Of a stretch of DNA of 64,000 nucleotides, positions 1 through 10,385 are shown piece by piece. A program made the translations under genes and the position numbers. Location: assembly GCA_014155875.1 (NCBI GenBank), contig JACEFZ010002119.1, positions 244,001-308,000 on the forward strand, read 5' to 3'. Position 1 is the stretch's first letter, and each line of letters opens with the position of its first letter. Below the pieces are notes generated by a model, which saw nothing but the letters and a program-made list of their open reading frames with translations, did not search any database and was not told the origin of the DNA. This stretch comes from Cepaea nemoralis. Lineage: Eukaryota > Mollusca > Gastropoda > Stylommatophora > Helicidae.

Positions 1-1360
1 ACTCCGTCAATTTGGCGATATGACTTGTTTAGAAAGTTGAATTGTATGTTGGCAGTACATAATTTTAATAGCCTCTCTAGAATAGCTGATGGTATGCCTA
101 GTTTTAGTTGTTTGTCTCTAATGCGTTCGCTTATTATATTCACGGTCTCATCTAATGGAACGTTGGTGAATAAAGAGGCAATATCCATGGATGCCATGTG
201 TTTGTTGTTTATGTCCATAGTATCCAATAATTCCACCAGTTCGAATGTATCCCTGAGTGTTCTTGGATCGAAGGACTGTCGTACTGGCTTTAAAATTTCA
301 GCTAGCCATCTCGCCATTCGGTGTTGTGCCGAGTTAACCATGGAAAGGATCGGTCTTAGTGGGATGCCGGGCTTGTGAAGCTTGGGTAGACCGTACATCT
401 GAGGTGTTTGGAAGCCACGCGGTGTGAGCGTTTTTGCAGTGGCCTCACTGATGAGTCCTGCATTCACAAGTGACTGGATTTCTTTCCTCATTTTTGCATC
501 CAGGTCCTCCGACTTGTTGACTGTTTGCTCTACTCTGAATTTAGATGCGTCTGATAATATATCATCCATTTTTCTCTGGTAGTCTGATATGTCCATCAGT
601 ACTGCACCACTCCCTTTGTCAGGTTTCAATATTACAAGGGTTTTGTTGGCCTTTAACGCTTTTAAGGCAGTAAGGTGTTCGTTGGTCAGCGGACATGTCT
701 GTTTAGAGGGGGTTGTGCGATACTGGTGTTCTAAATCTACCAGTTTGGCCTTCAGCCACCCGACTGACTCAGCAGAAGTAGGTGATAACTTGGAGACTTG
801 ATCAAACAACATTTCAAATTGTGCTTGCGACTCAACACGGTTAATGTGTTTGGGCTTTATGCAGAATTTTAATCCGTATGCAAGGGCCTCCGTTTCAATG
901 TTGTTGAGTACGTACGACGATAAGTTCCTCACATATTTCTCTGGGTTGTCTAGTACTGACGTAGTTACCTTTTCAGTGCTCAGTGATTTGTTGAGGCGAG
1001 CATTCTCTGCGATTTTCACCTTGTACACTGTTTCTGTACAGAATTTGGTGAACTTCAAGTAGCCATACAAGCTCAATTCTTTGGTGACGTAGTAGGCAGA
1101 ACTGTGTGTGCGCTTGAGGTTGGCCAGTTTAGACTGGGTTTCTTCTATCTGGTTTTTTGTCAGTCGTCTCAGGTTTTTTCTTGTTGGACATATTCTGTCC
1201 GCCCTGAGAGATCTGAAATACCGGTGAGGGAATATTCCCGTCTTTAGGCATTCCTCGAGAAATCTCAATCGACACTCCTGTACCGATATTTTACACTTCA
1301 GCTTGAGTAATCCATCCAATCGCTTCACTGTTGGTAATGGAGGCGACGTTTCAGAAATTC
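1..1360 (-). CDS. PLE-1 reverse transcriptase, N-terminal part (runs off the window)
   Basis: Penelope-like retroelement coding region read on the minus strand from about 1340 down to base 1. Recognisable segments in order are FLEECLKTGIFPHRYF, a long N-terminal region, LPKLHKPGIPLRPI, the RT motif MDIASLFTNVP (catalytic Asp) and the run up to RQIDG at the window edge. The rest of the RT (YVDD) and the GIY-YIG nuclease would lie left of base 1. I saw no stop in the parts I translated. The matching plus-strand copy at 16833-16842 has a small insertion with a stop, which this copy lacks, so this may be the best preserved PLE here. No convincing initiator ATG is visible. The 5' end directly abuts a 3' fragment of the same family, a tandem layout known for PLEs. 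Confidence 0.85.
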
Positions 1361-1925
1361 AAAACAATGTTTTCCCGTGATGAATTTGAATAACGAAGAC
1401 ACAAACAATAGATTGCACGATTTATTGCCTGGCATATTTCGCTGCATCTCGTCAGGTACATACTGCAGAAATCACACAACTTACGTGAATTAATTAGATA
1501 AATCCTTCAAACTGAAATATACACATGTTCGCACAGTAATGTCGATTGTCTACCACGGTAATTTTAAACTGACTAACATGTCTTTCTGCTTACACAAGGA
1601 CGGCTTACGAAGGTTGATTAGTATAGCTTCAGCAAACTTTAACAATCGACTACTTTGTGTGTTGAACAACACACGGAAGGCACTGTCTCTTTCAACCACG
1701 TGAGCCACTCTCGAGCACATGTCTCCCGACCGAATGAAGCCAGACTTTTCCGGTGTGTCGGCCTGCCTAGGCTACCATCTTCTGTGTGTAGTATCTTGTC
1801 CAACCAATTCGGAATATGTTCCGAAACCCTGCAATGTAACTGTCGCTCAGTTCTGCCTATGTAGATGGCCTCGCATCTGCATGTAAATTGGTAAATACAA
1901 TTTGATTTGGCGTACAAAGCGTACA
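1361..1925 (-). mobile_element. PLE-1 upstream truncated copy (pseudo-LTR): GIY-YIG end and 3' UTR
   Basis: This is the 3' end of a second PLE monomer lying directly upstream (minus sense) of the coding copy at 1-1360. Bases 1610-1925 encode the C-terminal GIY-YIG endonuclease: CIYQFTCRC, then YIGRTERQLHCRVSEH. The frame breaks after RKSLAS by comparison with the copy at 3832-4833. Bases 1361-1610 are the 3' UTR with a hammerhead-like motif. The junction near 1360-1395 joins the 3' tail to the 5' leader. In PLEs such a partial tandem copy is called a pseudo-LTR and can carry the promoter; that role here is inference. Confidence 0.85.
1415..1459 (-). ncRNA. Hammerhead-ribozyme-like motif in PLE-1
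   Basis: Read on the minus strand: GTAC, CTGACGA, GATGCAGC, GAAA, an A/T-rich short helix III region, ATC, then GTGC. CTGANGA and GAAA are the two invariant core boxes of a type I hammerhead. ATC fits the NUH cleavage rule, and GTAC/GTGC can form helix I. Helix II and III are very short. Hammerheads are an established feature of PLE terminal regions; activity here is untested. Confidence 0.65.
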
Positions 1926-2930
1926 TAAATGGTAATATATTGGCTATAAATTATTTATGTCATTATGTGGGTGAATAATTTCAAGAATTTGTAATTTATC
2001 ATTCTAATTGCATTAATATATTTAATTCAGAGTAATGATATTTTTCTAAGATAAATGGTAATATATTGGTTATAGATTATTTATGTCATTATGTGGGTGA
2101 GTGATTATAGTGTTATTAGATTATTGTAATATGTAGATTATTATAAGTTAAGAGTCAATAAGTAATATTAGTAAGATTTATTGATGATAATTAGTGATGA
2201 ATGTATTATTAATTTGGTTATATATGTATAAATGATTGATTATTATTAAACTGAAGGATTATGCATTAGTTTATTATATTAGTACAAAAATTATATTAAA
2301 ATATTATTATATAAATAAGACTTAGAAAATATAAAAAGAACAATGATAATATATTTTGGTATAATGGAAATAAAATGAAAGTTAGATTTGGAGGTAATAA
2401 TTTCTTGCAGTTTGGAAAGGAGCTGTCATGGACACGAAAGTGTCACAAGCTTATTAGCGGCAACTATGTTCATTGCTATACGCTTTGTCTACAACGACAG
2501 AGTCAAAGAGGAGTAGTAATATGTATCAGACTATCTACCATGGGAACGCTGGCTTGCGTTGTACAGGTGGCCATGTATGTTAACGCGATAACAGCAAACC
2601 TATTTCTATTTTAATATGCTGGCGGTACTTGGAACTTAGTATCTTGCTCGGGCAATCCTTGCAGTCCTGAAAATTTTATCTCAGTGGAGAAGTCTTCTAG
2701 ACCTGAAACGAGTAGCTTAGCAAATGGTTGGTGAAGATGAGCAGATGAAGCTCAGTGATGGTCAGTCTTGTATGACCATTATAGACGCTACCTACCAACA
2801 ATACACTGAGTAGTTAAATGATCAGTACAACATACTTGTAGAACGGAAATGTTGGTTCTCAGAGTCATAGTAGAAACTAGAGAGTTCATATAGAGACATA
2901 ATAAAACTCATAGAATAGTTGTGAAATTTT
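1926..2930. other. AT-rich stretch without a recognised gene; 50-bp direct repeat
   Basis: About 1 kb with no protein or RNA I recognise. Bases 1925-1974 and 2051-2100 are a 50-bp direct repeat with two differences, starting exactly where PLE-1 ends. The rest is A/T rich with short TTAT/ATTA runs. A short open frame near 2375-2614 has no recognisable motif and is probably chance. Confidence 0.6.
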
Positions 2931-3587
2931 GATTTCAGTTTAGAAAAGAATTCAACCATTCATTCAGTAGCATGTCCTTTGCAGAACCGCGCTCCCATAA
3001 CAACCTTCCGGAAAACCTCTCGATCGTAAGCAAGATGTCCCGCGTCTGATACACCCATTTGGAGATCATCCGCCACATCCTGCACCCATCTTCTCTTTGG
3101 CCTTTCTCTTCCTCTCTTCCCAGGCATATATCCTTCCATTGTTGTTCTCTCCAAACATTCGTGACGTTTCAAGTGACCAAAATATTTCAATTTTCTTTGT
3201 TTTATCGTCTTTAATAGCCATCCCTCCTCAATATTCAACTCTTGAAGTATGGATGCATTAGTTCTTTTCTTTACCCAAGATATTCTTAGAACTCATCTAT
3301 AACATTTATATTCAAAGGCGTTTATGCGCTGTTCAGCTTGTTTATTAAGTGTCCATGTCTCACAGGCGTTTGTTGCAATGGGAAAGATGCATGCTCTTAA
3401 AAATCTAATTTTTGTAGTTCTATCTGTCCCACTCCATAATTTATTCAGCTGTTTTAGTCTTTGAAGAGCAATTGATAGTCGCCGTTTAATTTCTTTCATT
3501 GTGTCACCGTTGTTGGTAATCAATGAACCAAGATATTCAAAATTTTCCACTACCGCCAATTTTTCCCCATTAATGTATATTTCTTTC
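2931..3587 (-). pseudogene. RTE-1 non-LTR element, C-terminal RT region and 3' end
   Basis: Minus-strand C-terminal part of an RTE/BovB-like LINE. From 3587 downward it reads INGEKLAVVENFEYLGSLI, then ACIFPIATNACETWTLNKQ, then LKYFGHLKRH and GRERPKRRWVQDVADDL, ending in GHATE followed by TGA at 2960-2962. These are typical of the region after the RT palm in RTE/BovB proteins. A frame break lies between 3239 and 3293. It continues the element seen at 6374-9270 and was cut off from it by PLE-2. The same 3' end, slightly diverged, is found inside every hAT copy that reaches this region. Confidence 0.85.
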
Positions 3588-3641
3588 AAAACAATGTTTT
3601 CCCGTGATGAATTTGAATAACGAAGACACAAACAATAGATT

Positions 3642-3686
3642 GCACGATTTATTGCCTGGCATATTTCGCTGCATCTCGTCAGGTAC
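3642..3686 (-). ncRNA. Hammerhead-ribozyme-like motif in PLE-2 minus copy
   Basis: Same 45-bp layout as in PLE-1: GTAC, CTGACGA, GATGCAGC, GAAA, short helix III region, ATC, GTGC on the minus strand. Both core boxes are intact. Confidence 0.65.
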
Positions 3687-3831
3687 ATACTGCAGAAATC
3701 ACACAACTTACGTGAATTAATTAGATAAATCCTTCAAACTGAAATATACACATGTTCGCACAGTAATGTCGATTGTCTACCACGGTAATTTTAAACTGAC
3801 TAACATGTCTTTCTGCTTACACAAGGACGGC

Positions 3832-4833
3832 TTACGAAGGTTGATTAGTAATAGCTTCAGCAAACTTTAACAATCGACTACTTTGTGTGTTGAACAACAC
3901 ACGGAAGGCACTGTCTCTTTCAACCACGTGACCACTCTCGAGCACGTGTCTCCCGACCGATGAAGCCAGACTTTTCCGGTGTGTCGGCCTGCCTAGGCTA
4001 CCATCTTCTGTGTGTAGTATCTTGTCCAACCAATTCGGAATATGTTCCGAAACCCTGCAATGTAACTGTCGCTCAGTTCTGCCTATGTAGATGGCCTCGC
4101 ATCTGCATGTAAATTGGTAAATACAATTTGATTTGGCGTACAAAGCTACAGGTTCTTTTACTGCTGGGACTGGGATCGGTGTGTTTCTGTACCTGATGAC
4201 TAGAGCTGCAGCACAGAATGTTCGCTCGACTGCTGTGGTGAGCCGGTCCCGCAGACGTTGCATTACGTCATCTCCTCGGAAGGTTAGCTGGATGAATACT
4301 TTGAGTTTAGGGACTGTAGTTACTTCTGATTTCGGTTTGGGCTGTTGGCAGTGGCGCTTTATAAATCCTGTGGAGTACCCATTCAGGTTTAAGGCATTCT
4401 TCAGAGTTTTAAATTCCTCTGTCAGTGTGTCCTGGGTGCATATCTTCCTAGCACGGTCAAACAGGGTCCGTACTAAGCCCCGTTTGTACTGGACAGGTGC
4501 GAAGCTCTGAAAATTTAAGTATTGGCCAGTCCATGTTTCTTTGCGGTACACCGATCTTTGAATTGTGCCATCTGCTCTACGTCTCATTAGGATATCTAGA
4601 AACGGCAACGCTTCGTTGTGTTCGTGTTCCATAGATAAAGAGATGTTTATATGTGTCTCGTTCATTGTGGCCTGGAACGACGTTGCTTGTAGCTCGTCTG
4701 TGGTGATAATTAGTATATCGTCCACGTAACGACGGTAAAAGGCCAAGTTATTGATTTCTGAGGATCTCTTTTCTTCTAAGTGTGCCATGAAGATGTCCGC
4801 TAGAATAGGTCCAAGTGGGCTCCCCACGGCCAA
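3832..4833 (-). pseudogene. PLE-2 minus copy: RT core and GIY-YIG nuclease, 5' truncated
   Basis: Open frame of about 333 residues on the minus strand. It starts inside the RT at AVGSPLGPILADIFM (motif B), followed by FYRRYVDDILIITT (catalytic YVDD), EALPFLDILMRR, and a linker with RGLVRTLFDRARKI. The GIY-YIG nuclease follows, CIYQFTCRC then YIGRTERQLHCRVSEH, with a downstream SSVGRHVLESGHVVERDSAF segment. The frame stays open to LLKFAEAITNQPS. It lacks the N-terminal half including the first catalytic Asp, so it cannot make a full protein. The apparent ATG is the Met of the motif B region, not a genuine start. Confidence 0.85.
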
Positions 4834-4861
4834 AGTAGAAAAAATAAAAAATAAAAAATTT
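4834..4861. other. A/T-rich junction at the centre of the PLE-2 palindrome
   Basis: A run of AAAAAATAAAAAATAAAAAA-type sequence sits where the minus and plus PLE fragments meet. The two fragments break at different points of the element: the minus copy at motif B, the plus copy about 0.3 kb further 5'. This looks like filler DNA made during insertion. Confidence 0.6.
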
Positions 4862-6120
4862 TAAAGCCAGTACGACAGTCCTTCGATCCAAGAACACTCA
4901 GGGATACATTCGAACTGGTGGAATTATTGGATACTATGGACATAAACAACAAACACATGGCATGCATGGATATTGCCTCTTTATTCACCGACGTTCCATT
5001 AGATGAGACCGTGAATATAATAAGCGAACGCATTAGAGACAAACAACTAAAACTAGGCATACCATCAGCTATTCTAGAGAGGCTATTAAAATTATGTACT
5101 GCCAACATACAATTCAACTTTCTAAACAAGTCATATCGCCAAATTGACGGAGTGGCCATGGGGAGCCCACTTGGACCTATTCTAGCGGACATCTTCATGG
5201 CACACTTAGAAGAAAAGAGATCCTCAGAAATCAATAACTTGGCCTTTTACCGTCGTTACGTGGACGATATACTAATTATCACCACAGACGAGCTACAAGC
5301 AACGTCGTTCCAGGCCACAATGAACGAGACACATATAAACATCTCTTTATCTATGGAACACGAACACAACGAAGCGTTGCCGTTTCTAGATATCCTAATG
5401 AGACGTAGAGCAGATGGCACAATTCAAAGATCGGTGTACCGCAAAGAAACATGGACTGGCCAATACTTAAATTTTCAGAGCTTCGCACCTGTCCAGTACA
5501 AACGGGGCTTAGTACGGACCCTGTTTGACCGTGCTAGGAAGATATGCACCCAGGACACACTGACAGAGGAATTTAAAACTCTGAAGAATGCCTTAAACCT
5601 GAATGGGTACTCCACAGGATTTATAAAGCGCCACTGCCAACAGCCCAAACCGAAATCAGAAGTAACTACAGTCCCTAAACTCAAAGTATTCATCCAGCTA
5701 ACCTTCCGAGGAGATGACGTAATGCAACGTCTGCGGGACCGGCTCACCACAGCAGTCGAGCGAACATTCTGTGCTGCAGCTCTAGTCATCAGGTACAGAA
5801 ACACACCGATCCCAGTCCCAGCAGTAAAAGAACCTGTAGCTTTGTACGCCAAATCAAATTGTATTTACCAATTTACATGCAGATGCGAGGCCATCTACAT
5901 AGGCAGAACTGAGCGACAGTTACATTGCAGGGTTTCGGAACATATTCCGAATTGGTTGGACAAGATACTACACACAGAAGATGGTAGCCTAGGCAGGCCG
6001 ACACACCGGAAAAGTCTGGCTTCATCGGTCGGGAGACACTGTGCTTCGAGAGTGGTCACGTGGTTGAAAGAGACAGTGCCTTCCGTGTGTTGTTCAACAC
6101 ACAAAGTAGTCGATTGTTAA
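4862..6120 (+). pseudogene. PLE-2 plus copy: RT and GIY-YIG nuclease, 5' truncated
   Basis: A plus-strand PLE fragment starting at KPVRQSFDP inside the RT. It contains MDIASLFTDVP (motif A Asp), GVAMGSPLGPILADIFM, RRYVDDILIITT, FLDILMRR and the GIY-YIG segment YIGRTERQLHCRVSEH. It is open through about 400 residues until the end, where a frameshift near 6036-6045 turns the expected GRHVLESGHVVE into an unrelated tail ending at 6120. The 3' UTR runs to 6373. It is nearly identical to the minus arm at 3588-4833, consistent with one insertion event or later gene conversion. Confidence 0.85.
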
Positions 6121-6299
6121 AGTTTGCTGAAGCTATACTAATCAACCTTCGTAAGCCGTCCTTGTGTAAGCAGAAAGACATGTTAGTCAGTTTAAAATTA
6201 CCGTGGTAGACAATCGACATTACTGTGCGAACATGTGTATATTTCAGTTTGAAGGATTTATCTAATTAACTCACGTAAGTTGTGTGATTTCTGCAGTAT

Positions 6300-6343
6300 G
6301 TACCTGAGAGATGCAGCGAAATATGCCAGGCAATAAATCGTGC
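6300..6343 (+). ncRNA. Hammerhead-like motif, damaged core, PLE-2 plus copy
   Basis: GTAC and GATGCAGCGAAA are kept, but the core box reads CTGAGA rather than CTGACGA: one C is lost and the motif is 44 instead of 45 bp. This copy should be inactive if the motif is a ribozyme. Confidence 0.55.
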
Positions 6344-6373
6344 AATCTATTGTTTGTGTCTTCGTTATTCAAA

Positions 6374-9270
6374 GTATATTTCTTTCTCCATAGTAGTTTT
6401 ATCTGTATGCATTATCTTTGTTTTTGCTATGTTAAGATATAAGTTGTGATTTTCACTATTCAATTGGGTTGAAGCTATTAGGTTTTCTATGCCATTCTGT
6501 GTTGTGGATAGTAATACTGTATAATCAGCATATCGAATCTCCGTATGTCATGAGCTCCGATATTTAGGGTATCATATAGCTCCCTGTTTATATCATCTCT
6601 TACATTTCTCATTATATTTTCGGCGTACAGGTTAAACAAATAGGGTGACAGCACGTAGCCCTGACGGACTCCTTGCTTGATGTCAAACCAATCTGATGCC
6701 TCGCCATCTATTCTAACTGCTGCTTGTTGGTCAAGATAGAGCATTTTTATGAGTTGTACTACATGTTATGGAAAGCCCATATTCCTCATGATTTCCCAAA
6801 GTTTCTGATGTTGTACACAGTCAAATGCTTTTGAATAATCCACAAAACATGAGAATAGGTTTACATTAAATTTCTCTGCACTTCTCTATTATTAAACGCA
6901 TGTTGAATATGTGATCTCTTGTTCCTCTTCCTTGTCTAAATCCAGCTTGAACTACGTTAATCTCTTCTTCCATTTTCTTACGAAGTCTTCCCATTATGAC
7001 TTTTAGTAGAATTTTACTTGCATGACTGATCAGGGCAACAGTTCTATAGTTGGTGCATAATTTCAGGTTGCCCTTTTTTGGTATTGAAATGAATCTTCCA
7101 ATCTTTTGGCCAAATACCATATTTCCAAATCTTTGTACATAATGCATGATATATGTGTATACTTTCTTCTCCTCCCGCTTTAATTAGTTCAGCTGGTATC
7201 TCATCACATCCAGGTGATTTACCATTCTTCAGGTTCTTTATAGCCCAAGCAATTTCATCTAATGAGGGTTCAGGTTCTGTCTCTGCTGCCATTGGTTCAT
7301 GTATCTCATTCATATCTTCACTGTCACTCATATCATACATTCCACTGCAGTACTCCTGCCATCTTTCTAGAATTTGTCTAGATTCTGTTAAGGTATTTCC
7401 CATCTTGTCACAGATAACATTCAATTGAGGTTGAACATTTCTTGTCAATAACTTCATTTCTTTGAACATTTCATAATCTCTTCCAGTCTTATGATATTGC
7501 TCTATTCTGGTACAGCAATCTTGTATATATTAATTTTTGTCCTTTCTTGTGTTCTTTCTTATTTCTCGAGTTAAAGATTTATACTTTATCCTGCTGTTAT
7601 CGGATTCACCTCCTTTCTGTTTCAGTTCCCTACGTTGTTTTATTAAATCTAATGTGTCTGATGTAATCCATGGCTTAAGTTGCTTTTTCTTGGTCGGAAT
7701 TAAATCTTTGGCTGCAGTTATCAAGATATCTCTAGCTTGTACTGCCAGTTCATCAGGTGTCATTTCTTCTTGTAAAGACATCAAGACCCCAAAGCGATTC
7801 CTAACTTCTACAGTGTATGCATCCGGTATTTTTGTGAGATCAAAACGAAGTGGCCTTGGTCCTCGGATAAGCTTTCTGAGTTTTAATTTCAGATCTGCTT
7901 CTAATAACTGATGATCTGTATCACAGTCTGCACTACGTAGGGTTTTTGTAGATGTTATGCTTGATCTCCATCTTCTTTGTATTAAAATATAATCTATCTG
8001 ATTTTTGGTAATACTGTCTGGAGACTTCCATGTGAAGAGTCTTCTTGGATGTTGTTTAAAAGCGTGTTGGCTATCGTTAACTCATTTTCTGTGCAAAATT
8101 CAATTAATTTGTCACCTGCATCATTTCTATTTCCTAATCCAAATTTTCCTAAAACGTGTCTCTCATTTTCTGCTCTTCCTGCACCTACTTGTGCATTAAA
8201 ATCTCTCATTATTATTGTTATATCATTATGACCAATCTTATTTAATGTGTCTTGTAGTGTGTTGTAAAAATCTTCAATTTCGTCCTCCTCTGCTGTTGAA
8301 GTAGGTGCATGCTTGCTTGCTTGCTTGTGTTCGTTGGCTTGAACTCCAACGCGAAGTCCTGTATGTCGGATGAAGACATCCTGTTGTCCAACATCAGTGT
8401 GATGTCATACAGGACCTGAGTTTTGCGTGAGTATCCGTTGTCCCATGTCTGGCTTATTGGTGTGCAGACTGGTGGTTCCTCGCCGTACAGGCAGACACTC
8501 TCCGACTTCGGAGGAATCGGCGATCCTACTGACTTTAGCCAGGACCCCGAAGGGACCTGTTGCCCAGGACGCCCGACGAGGACGCGTCAATAGGTCTTGG
8601 CCAGTATATAACCCAGCCCTGGTGCCTTGGAAACACCTCTGCGTCCCAAGTAGGTGCATATATCTGTATGAGAGTTGTGTTTTTGGGACGGCCTTTAAGC
8701 CTAATAGTGAGGATTCTATCACTAAGTGGATTATATCCCATTAAAGATTTTGCAGTTGTCTTATCTAATCAAAATGCCACCCCACTCTGGCCTCCGGCGT
8801 CTCTACCAGAATAAATGAAAATACTTCCATTTTCAGTTGTAAAATGTCCCTTGCCGCTCCAGCGATGTTCACTAATTCCTAAAATTTGAATGTTTAACCT
8901 CTCAATCTCATCACACACTATTTTAAGCTTTCCCTCATACAGACTTCTCACATTCCACGTTGCTATTCGCACTTTCTTTCTTAGTCTGACACAGGGGATT
9001 TCCTGGGTAACACAGTCAGGATTAACTCCGTCATCACGATTACTAGTACTGGTCCCTGTGTCACACTCTTCCCCAGTGTTATCTGATCTGCCTGGCCTGG
9101 GGGCCTTGCCACCAGATCTCTTTCTTATTATGTTTTCTTTCATGGTTGCTATGGTTTCTTGGCAAGTTTTGCAGAAGGTAGTTTGTCATTGCATTCCTTC
9201 TAGGCAGTGACTGTATTAGTCGGTGGCCATAGCCATTGTCTCTACTGATGACATCATCTGCCTATCGCCG
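6374..9270 (-). pseudogene. RTE-1 non-LTR element: endonuclease and RT (5' and central part)
   Basis: RTE/BovB-like LINE on the minus strand. Reading from about 9143 downward: a basic leader, the APE-type endonuclease start VRIATWNVRSLYEGKL with ISEHRWSGKGHF, then IQIYAPT, then after the insertion at 8311-8647 MRDFNAQVGAG and KFGLGNRNDAG. Next come the linker region and the RT: PGCDEIPAELIKAGGEES, YRTVALISHASKILLKVI, VVQAGFRQGRGTRDHIF, GVRQGYVLSPYLFNLYAENI. Stops and frameshifts occur in at least five places, so it is dead. Expected motif C (YADD) is in a damaged stretch around 6490-6530. The 5' UTR (9150-9270) contains the GCAATGACAAACTACC block shared with RTE-2. PLE-2 interrupts it at 6374. 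Confidence 0.85.
8299..8659 (-). mobile_element. SINE-like insertion in RTE-1 with (AAGC)n tail
   Basis: The 12 bp AAGTAGGTGCAT occurs at 8299-8310 and 8648-8659; removing 8311-8647 restores the RTE endonuclease frame (IYAPT followed by the next residues). In minus sense the 337-bp insert begins GGGACGCAGAGG and ends in repeated AAGC, as expected for a tailed retroposon. It includes TCCTGTATG...CATACAGGA and CGTTGG...CCAACG inverted pairs. I see no clear tRNA A box, so it may be a SINE of other origin or a short LINE 3' piece. Confidence 0.7.
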
Positions 9271-9404
9271 CAGAGTGCAAGACCATAACCAACAACAATC
9301 TGTCGGCTGCAAAGTTTATAACAATACTTACAAGCCAGAACGGAAGCTCTGGGAACAAACAACGAAAAACTAAGTTAATCATGATGCGTGGCGTGCAGTG
9401 TGCG

Positions 9405-9442
<38 letters not shown>

Positions 9443-9781
9443 TGCACGTACGCACGCACACACACACACACACACACACATACCCGCATATCCTTTAAAG
9501 AACGTTTGCAGTCAACACCAGCATTATTTGCTGTTGAGTAGTTTGCCATTGCTTTCTGAACGACCGGCACCCATACCATAGCGTAAAATACCAGCCCAAC
9601 GCGGTCTGCTGCCAAATGGCGCGCAAATGTGTTTCGAACTCGGGTATAAGGGATTACGAACCACATCCATAAGACCTTCGTCACGGAGCAGGCACAAGTA
9701 TTGTACAGAATGAGTATGCGGCCCGCGCTCGTCATTTTGTCAGTTATCCGGCCCGCCGTGAAACAAGTTTGATGACCCCTG
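9271..9781. mobile_element. hAT/SINE relic with CA microsatellite
   Basis: Bases 9280-9400 match, in plus sense, the left subterminal part of the hAT copies (for example AGCTCTGGGA, then GACGAAAAACTAAGTTAATC). After a CA/GCACAC tract at 9401-9480, bases 9481-9781 match the extreme left end in minus sense, ending in the terminal inverted repeat GTTTGATGACCCCTG. The two arms face each other around the microsatellite, so this is either a rearranged hAT end or a fold-back derivative. Confidence 0.6.
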
Positions 9782-9863
9782 ATCTTGACTGTCTGAGTAA
9801 CTCCTGTCTTCTAGAAACTGCCCCTTTCATCTTGACTGGCTGAGTAATCCATTTCTTCTAGAA
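9782..9863 (+). repeat. Host minisatellite (about 47 bp unit) with hAT target site
   Basis: Units begin ATCTTGACTG and contain CTGAGTAA and TTCTAGAA. One unit is 9782-9828, the next is interrupted by hAT-A at 9864, and the repeat resumes after hAT-C at 33862. The target octamer TTCTAGAA is at 9856-9863. Confidence 0.7.
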
Positions 9864-9949
9864 CAGGGGTCACCAAACTTTTTTCACGGCGGGCCGGATA
9901 ACTGACAAAATGACGAGAGCGGGCCGGATACTCATTCTGTACAATACTT

Positions 9950-10302
9950 GCGCCGGTCTCCGTAGCGAAGGCCTTAAGGACGCGGTTCTTAATCCCGTAT
10001 ACCCAAGTTCGAAATACAGCTGCGAGCGATTTGGCAGCAGACAACGTTGCGCTGGTTTTTACGCTATGTTATGGGTGCCGGTCGTTCGAAAAGCAATGGT
10101 AAACTACTGAGCATAAACTTGCCAAGACATCAACAACAGCAAACAATGCTGGTGTTGACTGAAAACGTCCTGTAAAGCATATGCAACTAACTTTAACAAT
10201 AATTTTAAGCTAGAACGAAAGCTCTGGGAAAAAAGACGAAAAACTAAGTTAATCATGGAAAGGGTGTGTAATGCACACAAACAAACAAACAAACAAACAA
10301 AG
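9950..10302 (+). mobile_element. tRNA-headed SINE (family 2) fixed in the hAT left arm
   Basis: The head GGTCTCCGTAGCGAAGGCC resembles a pol III A box region, and ACGTTCGAAATAC a box B about 55 bp later. The body has GGTCGTTCGAAAAGCAATGG and the end is (ACAA)n at 10275-10302. The same block is present in hAT copies B, C and D at the same place, so it was captured before the hAT copies multiplied. No clear target duplication is visible. Confidence 0.6.
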
Positions 10303-10385
10303 ACAACCAACATATTTATATTTATTTACTAAACAAAGTTAGCAAAACGATAGTTACATCGGACCTATGTGCACATATCTCAATC

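Larger units (their letters stand above)
3588..6373. mobile_element. PLE-2 inverted dimer inserted into RTE-1
   Basis: Two PLE fragments sit head to head: minus copy 3588-4833 and plus copy 4862-6373, separated by an A/T spacer. The block is flanked by the identical 13 bp GTATATTTCTTTC at 3575-3587 and 6374-6386, and removing it joins the two RTE-1 halves in register. It therefore entered as one unit and made a target-site duplication. The arms 3605-4833 and 5150-6370 are nearly identical, so the DNA is a 1.2-kb inverted repeat with a loop of roughly 0.3 kb. Confidence 0.9.

Noticed and set aside
440..480. CTGATGAG word suggesting a further hammerhead
   Set aside because: It lies in antisense of the PLE coding region, with no GAAA box at a suitable distance.
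25..1062. Plus-strand open frames over PLE-1
   Set aside because: They are complements of the minus-strand PLE coding region, which has recognisable RT motifs.
4133..5852. Identical 125-residue frames at 4133-4510 (+) and 5475-5852 (-)
   Set aside because: Both are antisense shadows of the two PLE-2 arms. Their identity reflects the inverted repeat, not a gene family.
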